Positions 1 to 9,433 of a stretch of DNA of 64,000 bases are shown one piece after another. Position 1 is the stretch's first letter; the number at the start of each line of letters is the position of its first letter. The translations under genes and the position numbers were made by a program. The notes beneath the pieces were generated by a model. It searched no databases, had not been told where the DNA came from, and saw only the letters and a list, made by a program, of their open reading frames with translations. Source of the stretch: Acidobacteriota bacterium (GTDB lineage Bacteria; Acidobacteriota; Blastocatellia; RBC074); assembly GCA_018268995.1 (NCBI GenBank), contig JAFDVL010000003.1, positions 1-64,000 on the forward strand, read 5' to 3'.

Positions 1-172
1 TTCATTCAAGAGGAAAACGCTTTAAACTGAAAACTGATCTAAAACGATTTTGGCCGCTCCGAGAGAATCCCGTTTCATGAATGAAATTTTTTTTCACAGC
101 CGGATTCCTGCTGACATACTGTTGTCACTTGCCCTCCTGTAATATCGCCCCACCTTAAATCAAGTAACACTG
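1..172. other. Intergenic, no gene seen
   Basis: AT-rich stretch upstream of the cupin gene. I see no convincing coding frame, RNA gene or clean promoter in it. The structured element starting at 173 is listed separately. Confidence 0.5.
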
Positions 173-253
173 CCTTGAGCGCACAGGGATTTGTCGGACA
201 GTTGCCTTGTCGCCGCTATGCAAACGGACGGTAAAAGTCCTGTGCGTTCAAGG
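173..253 (+). ncRNA. Candidate structured leader upstream of cupin gene
   Basis: A 15-bp stem joins 173-187 to 239-253, complete apart from one G-U pair, and encloses about 51 nt with smaller possible hairpins. The outer stem is followed by only four T residues, so it is a weak terminator at best. It lies 35 nt before the cupin start codon. It matches no riboswitch class that I know by sequence. It could be an attenuator, a 5' UTR control element or a degenerate repeat. Confidence 0.35.
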
Positions 254-288
254 GTTTTCGGTCGCCTGCAAAAACGAAGGAAGAAAGC

Positions 289-666
289 ATGTCAGAAACA
301 ATGTCTTCGGCCAAAAATCAAATCACGCTTGTTCGCAGCCACCAAATAGACTGGCAACCATTAGCCGAACCAGGTGTCACAGGCATCTCTGTCAAAGTCC
401 TGCGTTTTGACGAACAAACACACCGCGCGCCGACCATCCTGCTGAAATTTGATCCAGGCGCGACTTATCCGGCTCACAATCATCCCGGTGGCGAGGAAAT
501 CTTTGTTCTTGAAGGGGACATCAACTTAGGCAAGGATCATTTGTATGCGGGCGATTATTTATACACGCCCCCGAACGGCAAGCATGCGGTCTGGTCAAAA
601 AACGGCTGTGTCGTGTTACTTTGTGTGCCGCAGGAAGTTGAAATTATAAAAGCCAAAAGTTCGTAA
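289..666 (+). CDS. Cupin domain protein (ChrR-like cupin)
   Basis: This is a single-domain cupin of 125 residues with no signal peptide, so it is probably cytoplasmic. The first cupin motif is visible as GATYPAHNHPGGEEIFVLEG (residues 58-76 region), with metal-ligand candidates H63, H65, E69/E70 and H99. The fold resembles the cupin half of anti-sigma factor ChrR, but the zinc-binding ASD domain of real ChrR is absent. The start follows a purine-rich AAGGAAG site. The DinB-like gene is 34 bp downstream on the same strand, so the two are probably cotranscribed. Substrate and role are unknown; such small cupins act as dioxygenases, isomerases or ligand sensors. Confidence 0.8.
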   Translation: MSETMSSAKNQITLVRSHQIDWQPLAEPGVTGISVKVLRFDEQTHRAPTILLKFDPGATYPAHNHPGGEEIFVLEGDINLGKDHLYAGDYLYTPPNGKHAVWSKNGCVVLLCVPQEVEIIKAKSS

Positions 667-700
667 ACTATTCAGAGAAAATACAAACAGCGGAGGGAAC

Positions 701-1204
701 ATGAATAAACAAGCACTGCTTGGTCAACGCGAATATTTCAAAATGGTGCATGGCGTCACCGTGCGCAGCATTGCACCCCTCACCAATGAGGAACTGGACT
801 TTCGCCCACGTCCTGAAATGCGATCTATCAAAGAGCTTTTCTATCACATCTATGCGATGGAGCGGAATTGGGCCAGCAATTTGCTGAAAGGCAAAGTCAC
901 ACAGGAAGAAGAAAATATCGTCATCCCAGAATCAAATGACGCCAAGGCAGTATTGGCCACGCTCAACAGCGTGGCAGACCTCCAGGCATATGCCAATGAA
1001 TCGCATCAGATGATGGATGACACGCTAAACCAGATGAGCGACGAAGATGCCGCCAAAATCATTGAAACGCCATTCGGATCATTCCCGGCCTGGCAAATGT
1101 TTACCTTCGCCTATGACGAACACTGGCATCATCGAGGGCAGTTTTATACCTATATTCGTTTGCTGGGCAAAGAACCGTTGATGCTCTACAGCTATGATGG
1201 ATAA
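701..1204 (+). CDS. DinB family protein
   Basis: A 167-residue four-helix DinB/YfiT-type protein. Candidate metal-ligand histidines occur in FYHIYAMERNW (about residue 49) and in DEHWHHRGQFYTY near the C-terminus, the typical spread for this family. Members bind a divalent metal and include bacillithiol or mycothiol S-transferases, but most are uncharacterised. A strong GGAGG site precedes the start. It follows the cupin gene closely and likely shares its transcript. No specific thiol substrate can be assigned. Confidence 0.85.
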   Translation: MNKQALLGQREYFKMVHGVTVRSIAPLTNEELDFRPRPEMRSIKELFYHIYAMERNWASNLLKGKVTQEEENIVIPESNDAKAVLATLNSVADLQAYANESHQMMDDTLNQMSDEDAAKIIETPFGSFPAWQMFTFAYDEHWHHRGQFYTYIRLLGKEPLMLYSYDG

Positions 1205-1219
1205 CGTATAAAATCGGCG

Positions 1220-1257
1220 TCTGACCGTTGAAGCAACCAAGGTGCCCAGCGGTCAGA
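1220..1257. terminator. Possible hairpin between convergent genes
   Basis: An 8-bp inverted repeat (1220-1227 with 1250-1257) lies just after the DinB-like gene and before the end of the convergent sulfatase-fold gene. No T tract follows on either strand, so termination is only a possibility. Confidence 0.3.
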
Positions 1258-1288
1258 GTCTTGTCATTCCCGACACGGCATCCCCTCC

Positions 1289-3124
1289 TCAATCTGAAAC
1301 TAACGCATCCCGTTCCTGCGGCAATAAACTCCGCTTAATTTCGATGATCCGATTTCCCTTTTCGTCACCGCTCAGCTTGAAAAGTTGATGCGGGTCAGTG
1401 GCAAGGTCGTAAACCTCTTCGCTGCCATCTGGATTTTTGATGTATTGGTAGCGGTCGTAAATCACAGATTTCAATTTTGCTTTGGTGCCAGGCTTGTACC
1501 GATCCGGCTGAATCGGAGCAAGATTCACCTCGGCCATAATTGGCTGTACGTTTGAATGCGGAGTTTCCAGCACAGCCATCCACGAACGTCCCGGAAAGGG
1601 CGAGGCTGAACCAAGGTTCAGTAAATCCATCACCGTGGCAGGCAAGTCACGCAACGAAACCGGGCTGGAAACGGTTTGGGGCATCGGAATGCGAGCGGGA
1701 AACGAAATCATCAACGGCACTTGCAACAATGGCAGGTATAAATTGTCGCTGTGGCCATGATGCCCGTGCTCGCCGAACGCTTCTCCGTGATCAGAGGTAA
1801 TGATGACCAGCGTATTTTTGAGCCTTCCCTGCCTCTGTAACTCATCAAACAGCTTTCCCAATTGCTGATCCAGATAAGCAATAGAACTATCGTAAGCATC
1901 CAACGCAGCCTGATGCTGCGCCGCACTCATTCGCTCGCGCTTCTCAATCCAGGCCGTTCGCAGTGTATGCACATACGGCCAATCCGTTTTGCAAGGAGCC
2001 GACGTAAACGCGGCGTCGTAGGGTGCAGGAGGCAGGTACGGTTCGTGAGCATCAAAGTAATTAAGAAAAGCAAAGAACGGGCGTTGTTCTGGTTGCGGTG
2101 AATGATTCAGCCACGCTAAAAATTCCTGATTGATGTCAGCAGCAGATTTGCGTGTCAGCACCTGCTGATAGCCAAGCCATTGACGCAATCGGGCATTGTG
2201 CAGAAGCGCGCGGAGCAATGATGCGCTGAGCGCCAATTCCTCCCAGGACACGGTGTAATCTTCGTAATGCAAAAAGCCACGCGCCAGACCGTGTTCATAG
2301 CCGCAGTAATAGGTGTTGGCGACGAATCCTGCGGTCAAGTACCCATGCCGACTCAAGCTTTCTGCCAGGGTTGTTTTCGCGTCGTTCAGGGGTTTCAGAA
2401 AATCGGTTGAAAGTTCGTGCGGATAGTGTCCGGTGAACATGCTGGCGTGCGATGGCAACGTCCAGGGTGCAGTGGCAAAAGCACGATCAAATTTCACGCC
2501 TTGCTGTGCCAGCCGCTCCAACTGTGGCGTTGTCTTGCGCTGATACCCATAAAGCGAAAGACTTTGGGCGCGAACGGTATCCAGCGTGATCAATAAGACA
2601 TTCGGTGCAGCGTTTGGCGACGGTGGCAAACTGGCCAGTGCGTGATGTTCCTGCCACCACAGCCAACCATTGACGCTACAAATTGTTAGGGCAAGAACGA
2701 TGAGCGCATAGCTTACAGTTCGCGCCAACGCGGCTTGCCATTTGGCAAAATATCGTGTGAGCACGCGCCCCAACTGCACAGCTGCGCCAGCCCCCAGCAG
2801 GACGGCAGCGTACCACTTGATGCGATTAAAAATGAACAGTCCGCTCAATAAGGTAAGAAATAAAAACAGCGAGACGGCAATGTTCATAGCCCGCAGGAAT
2901 AACCAACGCTTCGACAACAGCACGAACAGGATTCCCAGCAAACAAAACCACAAGCCATCCGCCAGCGGAGCCATCCAAATGATGTGCGGGCCAAAGAAAA
3001 TCGCTTCGCCGAAAACAAATTTCTGTATCCCCAATAACAGCACTTCAAGATAACCAGTCAACAATCCCGTCAGGATTGCCAGCCATAAAAAATGCCTGAC
3101 GGGTAACACGCTGGAATTTTGCAT
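1289..3124 (-). CDS. Membrane-anchored sulfatase-fold hydrolase
   Basis: A 611-residue protein with about five N-terminal transmembrane segments (residues 10-150) and an extracytoplasmic alkaline phosphatase/sulfatase domain (about 173-580). Metal-site motifs are LLITLDTVRA (D182) and ITSDHGEAFGEHG. The nucleophile region reads TLPSHASMFTG with Thr at about 222. True sulfatases have Cys or Ser there to form formylglycine, so this is more likely a phosphoryl or phosphoglycerol-type transferase or hydrolase than a sulfatase. A GAGGTG site precedes the ATG. It is the last gene of the operon that begins at 6685, 53 bp after its neighbour. The substrate, perhaps a surface glycan or lipid, is unknown. 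Confidence 0.8.
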   Translation of the reverse strand: MQNSSVLPVRHFLWLAILTGLLTGYLEVLLLGIQKFVFGEAIFFGPHIIWMAPLADGLWFCLLGILFVLLSKRWLFLRAMNIAVSLFLFLTLLSGLFIFNRIKWYAAVLLGAGAAVQLGRVLTRYFAKWQAALARTVSYALIVLALTICSVNGWLWWQEHHALASLPPSPNAAPNVLLITLDTVRAQSLSLYGYQRKTTPQLERLAQQGVKFDRAFATAPWTLPSHASMFTGHYPHELSTDFLKPLNDAKTTLAESLSRHGYLTAGFVANTYYCGYEHGLARGFLHYEDYTVSWEELALSASLLRALLHNARLRQWLGYQQVLTRKSAADINQEFLAWLNHSPQPEQRPFFAFLNYFDAHEPYLPPAPYDAAFTSAPCKTDWPYVHTLRTAWIEKRERMSAAQHQAALDAYDSSIAYLDQQLGKLFDELQRQGRLKNTLVIITSDHGEAFGEHGHHGHSDNLYLPLLQVPLMISFPARIPMPQTVSSPVSLRDLPATVMDLLNLGSASPFPGRSWMAVLETPHSNVQPIMAEVNLAPIQPDRYKPGTKAKLKSVIYDRYQYIKNPDGSEEVYDLATDPHQLFKLSGDEKGNRIIEIKRSLLPQERDALVSD

Positions 3125-3177
3125 AACACACCTCTGTGCCTATTGAGATTCAATCGTGATGTATCTCCGCCTTGAAC

Positions 3178-4641
3178 TTATGAAATGTACCCCAGCCCGC
3201 TCAGGCGTTCGCGGATAATCTCTTCACCGTAATCCATCCACGCGGCTTCGCTCTGCACCGATTGCATTCCGTGCGCCATTGATTTTCCCTGCATCGAATG
3301 CGGAATGTCATAGCCGCCGAGTTCCAGCAACGTCGGCGCGATGTCCAACAACCGCGTGCCGTGTGCTTCGCCCAATGTCGGAACGCCGGGGCCAGCCAAC
3401 AGGAAGCTGCCGAATTGCGAATGATTGCAGTCGTCCGGGCCGGTGTCATTTTCCTGCACGTGCAACGCACGATGCCCGATGCTGCCGATGGAGCGCCAAT
3501 ACAAACCGCCAAAATGCACGATCAAATCCGGCGCGATGTTATGCACGTAACGATAAATTTCTTCGGGCAAATACACCTGCGTACCGAGATGCCGCGCCTG
3601 TTCATCGGTGGTCGCTTCGAGTTTGGCTTTGATTTCGGCGCGGAAATTTTCATAGTCGCTGCGTGCAATCGTGCCGTACGGCTCGCGGCCTTTGACGTTG
3701 AAGAAAACGCGCGCGTAGTAGCCGCCTTCGCTCCAGACTTTTGTCTTTTCCCAGTTGATGCTGAGCTTGCTGAACGGCGTGATTTCCTTCGGGTATTCGT
3801 TCAGCACCAGCAAGTCTTCCTGTATCAGCCATTCGTTCACGCAAAAGCCGCCGTCCAATCGCTGCGCACCGTGATCCGAAGCGATCAGTACAATGGTTTC
3901 ATCGTCGAGCATTTCAAGCAGCTTGCCGATTTCCTGATCAAGGTAAAAGTAATAGTCGCGGATGACGCGTTCATACGGATTGTCGGCTTGGTACAAGACA
4001 TGCTGCGGATCGTGAAACTTCCAGAAGCCGTGCTGCAACCGATCCAGTCCGATTTCGACGAAGTGAAAATAATCCCAGTCGTTATTGGCCAGAAAATGTC
4101 GCACCGTCGCAAAATGCTTCTGGCTCATCGCGTAAATTTCATCCAGCAACCAGCTTTTGTTTTCGGTGCGAAAGCCCTTCACATCTACGGGATAATCGCC
4201 GACCAACTCCCGAATCTGATCTTTGATTGAGGCCGGATGCGTGTATTGATCTTTGCGCGTGTCCGGCGTGAGAAAGCAGCCGATGCAAATGCCATTGACC
4301 TTGCGCGGCGGAAACGCAGGCGGCACACCAATGATCGTGGAGCGTCCGCCTTCGCGTGCGATTTGATCCCAGATTGCCAGTTCGTGAATGGATTTGGAGT
4401 TTGCAAAACTCAAGCCGTCATACGAATGATCGGCGCGATTGCGAAAGCCATAAACACCGAGCGAGCCGGGGTCTTGACTCGTAGACATGCACATCCACGC
4501 GGGCACAGTGATGGGCGGAATGATGCTTTCTAACCTGCCGTAACTGCCCATCGTCATCAGATGGCGAATGTTCGTCAGGCGCTCATCGCCAAACAATAGT
4601 TCAGGAACTGCGGCATCTAATCCAATGACCAGAATTTTCAT
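3178..4641 (-). CDS. Alkaline phosphatase superfamily, type I phosphodiesterase-like
   Basis: A 487-residue protein of the nucleotide pyrophosphatase/phosphodiesterase group. It opens with MKILVIGLDAAVP (metal Asp). The nucleophile motif is PPITVPAWMCMSTSQDPG, with Thr as the probable nucleophile, and a second metal motif is IASDHGAQR. There is no signal peptide. Its ATG overlaps the stop of the upstream gene as ATGA, so the two are translationally coupled. It resembles its upstream neighbour in fold and size, which suggests two related enzymes acting on one pathway. The natural substrate cannot be read from sequence. Confidence 0.85.
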   Translation of the reverse strand: MKILVIGLDAAVPELLFGDERLTNIRHLMTMGSYGRLESIIPPITVPAWMCMSTSQDPGSLGVYGFRNRADHSYDGLSFANSKSIHELAIWDQIAREGGRSTIIGVPPAFPPRKVNGICIGCFLTPDTRKDQYTHPASIKDQIRELVGDYPVDVKGFRTENKSWLLDEIYAMSQKHFATVRHFLANNDWDYFHFVEIGLDRLQHGFWKFHDPQHVLYQADNPYERVIRDYYFYLDQEIGKLLEMLDDETIVLIASDHGAQRLDGGFCVNEWLIQEDLLVLNEYPKEITPFSKLSINWEKTKVWSEGGYYARVFFNVKGREPYGTIARSDYENFRAEIKAKLEATTDEQARHLGTQVYLPEEIYRYVHNIAPDLIVHFGGLYWRSIGSIGHRALHVQENDTGPDDCNHSQFGSFLLAGPGVPTLGEAHGTRLLDIAPTLLELGGYDIPHSMQGKSMAHGMQSVQSEAAWMDYGEEIIRERLSGLGYIS

Positions 4642-6470
4642 GTGAGTAGTGATCTTCCTTCCATTTGCGAGCCGGGTGCGACACCCAGCGCGGTGAGAAT
4701 TGTTGGCGCAAGGTCATACAAACTTGCATTGTCAGCGTGGAAATTACGATTCATCCATAGCACGCCGGGAACCAGCAACGGATCAATAATGTGATCGCCG
4801 CTCCATTTCTTTTCGTTGTCTTCAAACCAGCCTCGTGGCACACCGCCCAGCGATGTTGCCCACGACACGCGATAGCCGGGCGCGAAATTCACCAATAAAT
4901 CCGGGGCTTCGGTGAGGTATGGGCCGGAATACACCCGCTCGCGCGCAACCACACTGCGAATCGCAATCGTGTTGCGTTTGGGATCGCCAAGGCCGGTTAG
5001 CGCTTCGATCAAAGTGGAGCGTAGAGCATTGGCGCGGTCGTCGCTGACAATGCCTTTGGCTTCGCGGCCACGACGATTGAAGTAGATGCCACCGAGGCCG
5101 AGTGCGTAGGCTTCCGTACGTTCCCAATCCACGTGTCGCAAGAAATCGCCTTCCGCCTCGCCGGGTGTCAGGCCACGTTGCAACGTCAACAAACCTTGAT
5201 CGTGCAACCACGTGTTGAGATGAACGCCGCGCGTGAATCCGTTCATCCCGTGATCGCTGCACACGATGAACAACGTCTCGTCATCGGCATACTTCATCGC
5301 TTCGCCCACGATGGCATCGCAGCGGCGATATTGTTCTTCGATGACGTGTTTGTAGGTTGGATTGGCATTGGCTCCAGGAATTTCCGAATGCTGCCAGAAC
5401 ATATGCTGCACGCGATCCGGCGCATCAAAGAGGATGTAAAAAAAGCCTTCCTGCAATCGCTCCAACTCATACCGCATCATCCGTTCGCGTTCACGCGTCA
5501 CCAGTTCGCACTGCTGTAAATACGCGGCTTCGTCAAAGCGTCCGTTGCTCAGGCCGTTGTGATCTTCGGGCATTCCAGCGGTGAAGAATGCGCCGATTTC
5601 TTCGCGTAATTCAGCGGCATACGTGGGCGGCGAACTGATCGCAAACAGCGGGACATCCGGGTCGAAATTGATTGGCGACGCATAGAGTTCAAAAAACGGC
5701 TCGGTACGAATGAGAAGGAAGCGCACCATCCCCCGCACGCTTTGCAAAAAGCCGAGTTTGAATTTCACTCGCAACCAGTCGCTCCACTTGCCCGATTGCA
5801 ACTCAATTGCAGCAGGCTCGCCTTCAGACCGCAGCAACGCACTTCGGTGAACGGGATCGAATTGAATGGTTAGTGGAAACGGGATTTCGGTTTTGGATTT
5901 AGGATCGCGCAGTCCGGGTAAATGGGTATGAATCACATTCCCGAACTGTGGCGTGACGTGAACAACCTGCTCGCTTTCCTGTGCGGTGGTTTCGCGATCT
6001 GAGGTAAAAAAAGTAGCTGTCCCCAGACCACCGCGCAAATCTGGCACGCCCATCCCGGCCAGAATTTTACCGCGAACATTTTCAGGCGGGTAAGTACAAG
6101 GAAAGCGCAAGACAACTGAAGGAATACCCGCTTTGGAAAGTCGCTCCCACAGGCTTTCACCGCGCCGCAAATTCACAGCTTTGGGCGGCAACAAAGCATT
6201 TTTGCGCTCATAACGATTGAACGACAAATCCGGCAAATACGTCGCAGGATCACGACGAATAAAATCAAAGATGCCGTGCCCGCCCGGATTTGTCCCCGTC
6301 GCAAACGAAGACCAGGCAACAGGCGTCATGGCGGGATACGTGGTACGCAATCGCGTATAGCCACCACGCGCCCGCAAACGCGCTAAATTGGGCAATTCGT
6401 TCCGCGCCAGTAACCGCTCTGTAATGTGTGGGTCAAAGCCATCCAGCCCGATGACGATAACCTTCTTCAT
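4638..6470 (-). CDS. Alkaline phosphatase superfamily, type I phosphodiesterase-like
   Basis: A 610-residue enzyme starting MKKVIVIGLDGFDPHITERL. The frame is open 21 codons further upstream, but this ATG overlaps the stop of the small membrane-protein gene as ATGA and has a GGAAG site, so it is the better start. The nucleophile region is PAMTPVAWSSFATGTNPG, and VCSDHGMNG supplies metal ligands. It lacks an obvious signal peptide and is longer than its downstream partner, with an insert in the middle. Both ends overlap neighbouring genes by four bases, which indicates one transcript. The family hydrolyses phosphodiesters or phosphonates; the actual substrate is unknown. Confidence 0.85.
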   Translation of the reverse strand: MKKVIVIGLDGFDPHITERLLARNELPNLARLRARGGYTRLRTTYPAMTPVAWSSFATGTNPGGHGIFDFIRRDPATYLPDLSFNRYERKNALLPPKAVNLRRGESLWERLSKAGIPSVVLRFPCTYPPENVRGKILAGMGVPDLRGGLGTATFFTSDRETTAQESEQVVHVTPQFGNVIHTHLPGLRDPKSKTEIPFPLTIQFDPVHRSALLRSEGEPAAIELQSGKWSDWLRVKFKLGFLQSVRGMVRFLLIRTEPFFELYASPINFDPDVPLFAISSPPTYAAELREEIGAFFTAGMPEDHNGLSNGRFDEAAYLQQCELVTRERERMMRYELERLQEGFFYILFDAPDRVQHMFWQHSEIPGANANPTYKHVIEEQYRRCDAIVGEAMKYADDETLFIVCSDHGMNGFTRGVHLNTWLHDQGLLTLQRGLTPGEAEGDFLRHVDWERTEAYALGLGGIYFNRRGREAKGIVSDDRANALRSTLIEALTGLGDPKRNTIAIRSVVARERVYSGPYLTEAPDLLVNFAPGYRVSWATSLGGVPRGWFEDNEKKWSGDHIIDPLLVPGVLWMNRNFHADNASLYDLAPTILTALGVAPGSQMEGRSLLT

Positions 6471-6685
6471 GCCTGGTTCTTCCCTCGTAAAAAGCGAAGC
6501 GTACGGGATAGAAAGGTCATGAATCGTTGCCAAATCAGCAGAATAAACCCAATCACTGCGGCTGCACCTGAAGCCAGTGGCAGGACAGAACCTGGATCGG
6601 TATAAAGGATGATCAGAAATTGCGTTGTTTGAATCGTGGATGAATAGTGTAAAAGAAAGGCGTTAACTAAAGACGATGAAATCAT
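6467..6685 (-). CDS. Small membrane protein, first gene of phosphatase-fold operon
   Basis: A 72-residue protein with one clear transmembrane segment (GAAAVIGFILLIWQRFM, about 40-56) and a basic C-terminal tail. The N-terminal half, with a second hydrophobic stretch, may also contact the membrane. GGAAGG lies upstream of the ATG, and its TGA overlaps the next start codon. I recognise no family. The coupling argues that it is real and perhaps anchors or exports the following enzymes. Confidence 0.6.
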   Translation of the reverse strand: MISSSLVNAFLLHYSSTIQTTQFLIILYTDPGSVLPLASGAAAVIGFILLIWQRFMTFLSRTLRFLRGKNQA

Positions 6686-7041
6686 TATTTCATTCCTTCC
6701 AGATTTGGCACGCGTGCAGACACACGTGTCACCCGCACCGCGCAGGTGAAATTGTTTATGGATGATGTCCTCGCAAAGCGGATATAAATATGGCGGCGTA
6801 ATTCAAGTAAGGCAGGGAGGCCTATTTGCGATCACCGCTCTTGATAATCGTGTCGCAGAAAGAAGGGGAATCTTTCGCTTCTCAGTTAAAAAGACGACGA
6901 AGACTCAAGCGAAGTTGCTCAAAAGTTATCAAGACTTAGTAAAGTTTGTAAGGGATGTAAAGTCTGAGTGGAAGAAGGTTCAAACCGGCGTTCTAAATCA
7001 AAACACGATTTCGCATTTCGCTCATATTTCCGGCGTGATCC
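6686..7041. other. Intergenic, no gene seen
   Basis: The stretch between the divergent phosphatase-fold operon and the palindromic repeats. Short open frames exist here but have no ribosome binding site or recognisable domain, and some run into the repeats. I see nothing functional with confidence. Confidence 0.4.
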
Positions 7042-7176
7042 AATGCAGAAGCCCGCACGCAGTAAGGGCGTCACAACATGCCCTCGTTTAGAGCGACCGC
7101 AATGCAGAAGCCCGCACGCAGTAAGGGCGTCACAACATGCCCTCGTGCTGCCCTTACTGCGTGCGGGCTTCTGCAT
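7042..7176. repeat. REP-like direct and inverted repeats
   Basis: A 46-bp sequence occurs twice as a direct repeat (7042-7087 and 7101-7146, separated by 13 bp). The second copy also forms a 27-bp perfect inverted repeat with 7150-7176. The core reads GAAGCCCG...AAGGGCG. A related palindrome is at 60542-60615. This matches extragenic REP/REPIN-type elements; no RAYT transposase is present in the window. Confidence 0.75.
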
Positions 7177-7225
7177 CCTGCCTTTCCGCCTACTTTGGCT
7201 GGAATCAATGTGACGCTGGCTTTGC

Positions 7226-7254
7226 TTGTACTCGGTTCCTCCTCAGTTTATTAT
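7226..7254 (+). promoter_or_regulatory. Candidate sigma-70-type promoter for BMC genes
   Basis: TTGTAC (7226-7231), a 17-bp spacer and TATTAT (7249-7254). The -10 box is strong and the -35 is moderate. The implied transcript starts near 7261, about 48 nt before the shell gene. Confidence 0.5.
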
Positions 7255-7308
7255 GCGGCTTCGTTTTTATCTGGTAAGCAATGCTGAACCTATTTTGAGG
7301 AGCAAACT

Positions 7309-7602
<294 letters not shown>

Positions 7603-7614
7603 GTTAAAGGTGCT

Positions 7615-7679
7615 AGATGCTGGATGCTAGATGCTGGACCGAAAGGCTCCTAGCATCCAACATCTAACATCCAGCATCT
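7615..7679. repeat. 24-bp inverted repeat between BMC genes
   Basis: 7615-7638 pairs with 7656-7679 over 24 positions, with two G-U pairs and a 17-nt loop. The arms are built from iterations of GATGCTGGAT-type heptamers. It sits in the 85-bp gap between the shell gene and the dehydrogenase and could set the ratio of the two products by partial termination or mRNA stabilisation. It may equally be a mobile intergenic repeat. Confidence 0.7.
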
Positions 7680-7687
7680 CTGAAACA

Positions 7688-9430
7688 ATGCTCGACCCAG
7701 ACCTCCAATCCATTCAGGCCGCGCGCGATTTGGTTGAAGCGGCATATCGAGCGCAAACTGTTGTTGCGGGCTTCGATCAAGCGAAAATTGACGCGATTTG
7801 TGAAGCGATGGCGACTGCTGCGCAACGGGAATCCATGCGGCTGGCGCAATTGGCGCATGACGAAACAGGCTATGGCGTTCCAGCAGACAAGAATGTCAAA
7901 AATCTGTTTGCGGCAGTGGACATCCACAACTATTTCCGCAATCTGAAAACCGTCGGCGTCATCAATGACAACGGCTCCGTCGTTGAAATCGCTGCGCCGC
8001 GTGGTGTCGTTTGCGCGATCATCCCGTCAACAAATCCGACCTCGACAGCGATCTTCAAAATTCTGATTTCGATCAAGTCGCGAAATGCGCTGGTGCTCTC
8101 GCCACATCCTTCGGCCACGCGTTGTGTGATTGAAACGGCGAATGTGATGCGCGCGGCGGGCGTGGCAGCAGGACTGCCAGCAGAGGCAATTGGCTGCATT
8201 GAGAAAACGACGCTCGAAGCGACGAACGAATTGATGAAGCATCGCAAGACGGCGGTGATTCTGGCCACGGGCGGCACTGGTTTGGTGCGGGCGGCCTATT
8301 CTTCAGGCAAACCGGCGTTCGGTGTCGGGCCGGGCAATGTTCCCGCCTTTATCGAAAAATCTGCCGATGTGCCGAAAGCTGTGCGCGACATTTTGGCAGG
8401 CACCTGTTTTGACAACGGCACAATCTGTGCATCCGAACAATCGGTCATCGTAGACGCCAGCATTGATCAGCAGGCACGCGAACAATTCATCGCACAGGGC
8501 GCAGTGTTTCTGAATGGGCAGCAAACTGATCTGCTTGCCAAATTAGTCGTCACGCCCGAAGGGAAATTGAATCCGAAAATTGTGGGTAAGCCTGCGACGT
8601 GGATTGCCGAACAGGCGGGTTTCCTTGTCGCACCAAACACGCGTTGCCTGATCGCCGAAGTCGGCGGCGTGGGACGCGAATATCCGTTGTCGCTCGAAAA
8701 ACTTTCGCCGATTCTCACTTACTATGTTGTGAACGGCGTCGAAGAAGGTTGCAAGCGCTGTGATGAAGTGTTGCGCTATGGCGGAATGGGACATACATCA
8801 TCCATTCATTCGCGTGATCGAGGAGCGATTATTCGTTACGGCGAGTTGATGCCAGCAGCGCGTATCGTCGTGAATTCGCCTTCAACGCACGGGGCAATCG
8901 GATATTCGACGGCGTTGGTGCCTTCGATGACGCTGGGCTGTGGTTCGTGGGGTGGCAATGTAACTTCGGATAACATTTCGCCGCTGCATTTGATGGACAT
9001 TAAGCGCGTTGCCTTTGAAACCCGCGCCGTCACGACGCCAGGCATTTCACCCGCAATGGCAAATCCGGTTTCTTCGGTTATTCCACAAGTATCCTCACAG
9101 GTGTTGTCCACAATTCCATCCGCAGGAAATCCTGTCCCAAAGCTTGATCGCGCTGCGGTAGCGGATTTAGTCGAACGATTTCTGACTGCGCGCAAACCCA
9201 AAATCTCCCTGCCCGTCCCGCCAACTCCCGCGCTCAATCCGCAACCAGAACCACCTGCACCACCTAAGCCACCCGCGCCGCCAAAACCACAGCCCGTTCC
9301 TTTCGTTTGCGAAGACGACGTACGCAGGGCGCTCGACAAAGGCGAGAAAATTTACATCAATGCCAAAACGATTTTGACGCCGTCTGCCCGCGATCTCGGC
9401 ACCGAGAAAAACATCTTCGTTAATGCTTAA
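7688..9430 (+). CDS. BMC-associated acylating aldehyde dehydrogenase with C-terminal extension
   Basis: A 580-residue CoA-dependent aldehyde dehydrogenase of the EutE/PduP type, converting an aldehyde plus CoA and NAD+ to acyl-CoA inside a microcompartment. The catalytic Cys is in [10 protein letters not shown] (about C247) and [11 protein letters not shown] is part of the cofactor/active-site region. The start at 7688 is chosen because the protein then begins like other BMC enzymes ([19 protein letters not shown]), and the longer frame begins inside the inverted repeat. No clear Shine-Dalgarno is visible. After the catalytic domain (to about residue 450) comes a variable linker, then a Pro-rich stretch (about 505-535), then a 45-residue tail with an amphipathic helix and an ILTPSARDL motif. 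The tail resembles an encapsulation peptide or small BMC-type module (inference). The aldehyde substrate is unknown. Confidence 0.9.
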   Translation: MLDPDLQSIQAARDLVEAAYRAQTVVAGFDQAKIDAICEAMATAAQRESMRLAQLAHDETGYGVPADKNVKNLFAAVDIHNYFRNLKTVGVINDNGSVVEIAAPRGVVCAIIPSTNPTSTAIFKILISIKSRNALVLSPHPSATRCVIETANVMRAAGVAAGLPAEAIGCIEKTTLEATNELMKHRKTAVILATGGTGLVRAAYSSGKPAFGVGPGNVPAFIEKSADVPKAVRDILAGTCFDNGTICASEQSVIVDASIDQQAREQFIAQGAVFLNGQQTDLLAKLVVTPEGKLNPKIVGKPATWIAEQAGFLVAPNTRCLIAEVGGVGREYPLSLEKLSPILTYYVVNGVEEGCKRCDEVLRYGGMGHTSSIHSRDRGAIIRYGELMPAARIVVNSPSTHGAIGYSTALVPSMTLGCGSWGGNVTSDNISPLHLMDIKRVAFETRAVTTPGISPAMANPVSSVIPQVSSQVLSTIPSAGNPVPKLDRAAVADLVERFLTARKPKISLPVPPTPALNPQPEPPAPPKPPAPPKPQPVPFVCEDDVRRALDKGEKIYINAKTILTPSARDLGTEKNIFVNA

Positions 9431-9433
9431 AAA

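Noticed and set aside
1289..3124. Calling the membrane enzyme a true sulfatase
   Set aside because: The position that becomes formylglycine is Thr in TLPSH, so the standard sulfatase mechanism cannot apply.
3298..4230. Long open frame on the plus strand, 310 residues
   Set aside because: It lies entirely antisense to a phosphodiesterase gene with clear family motifs. The translated sequence has no domain and reflects codon bias of the opposite strand.
7042..7146. CRISPR-like direct repeats
   Set aside because: Only two copies with a 13-bp gap, the unit is itself palindromic and pairs with a third inverted arm, and no cas gene is near. REP-like elements explain it.
6762..7213. Several short plus-strand frames around the repeats
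   Set aside because: They overlap one another, run through palindromic DNA and lack ribosome binding sites. Repeat-derived frames are not credible genes.
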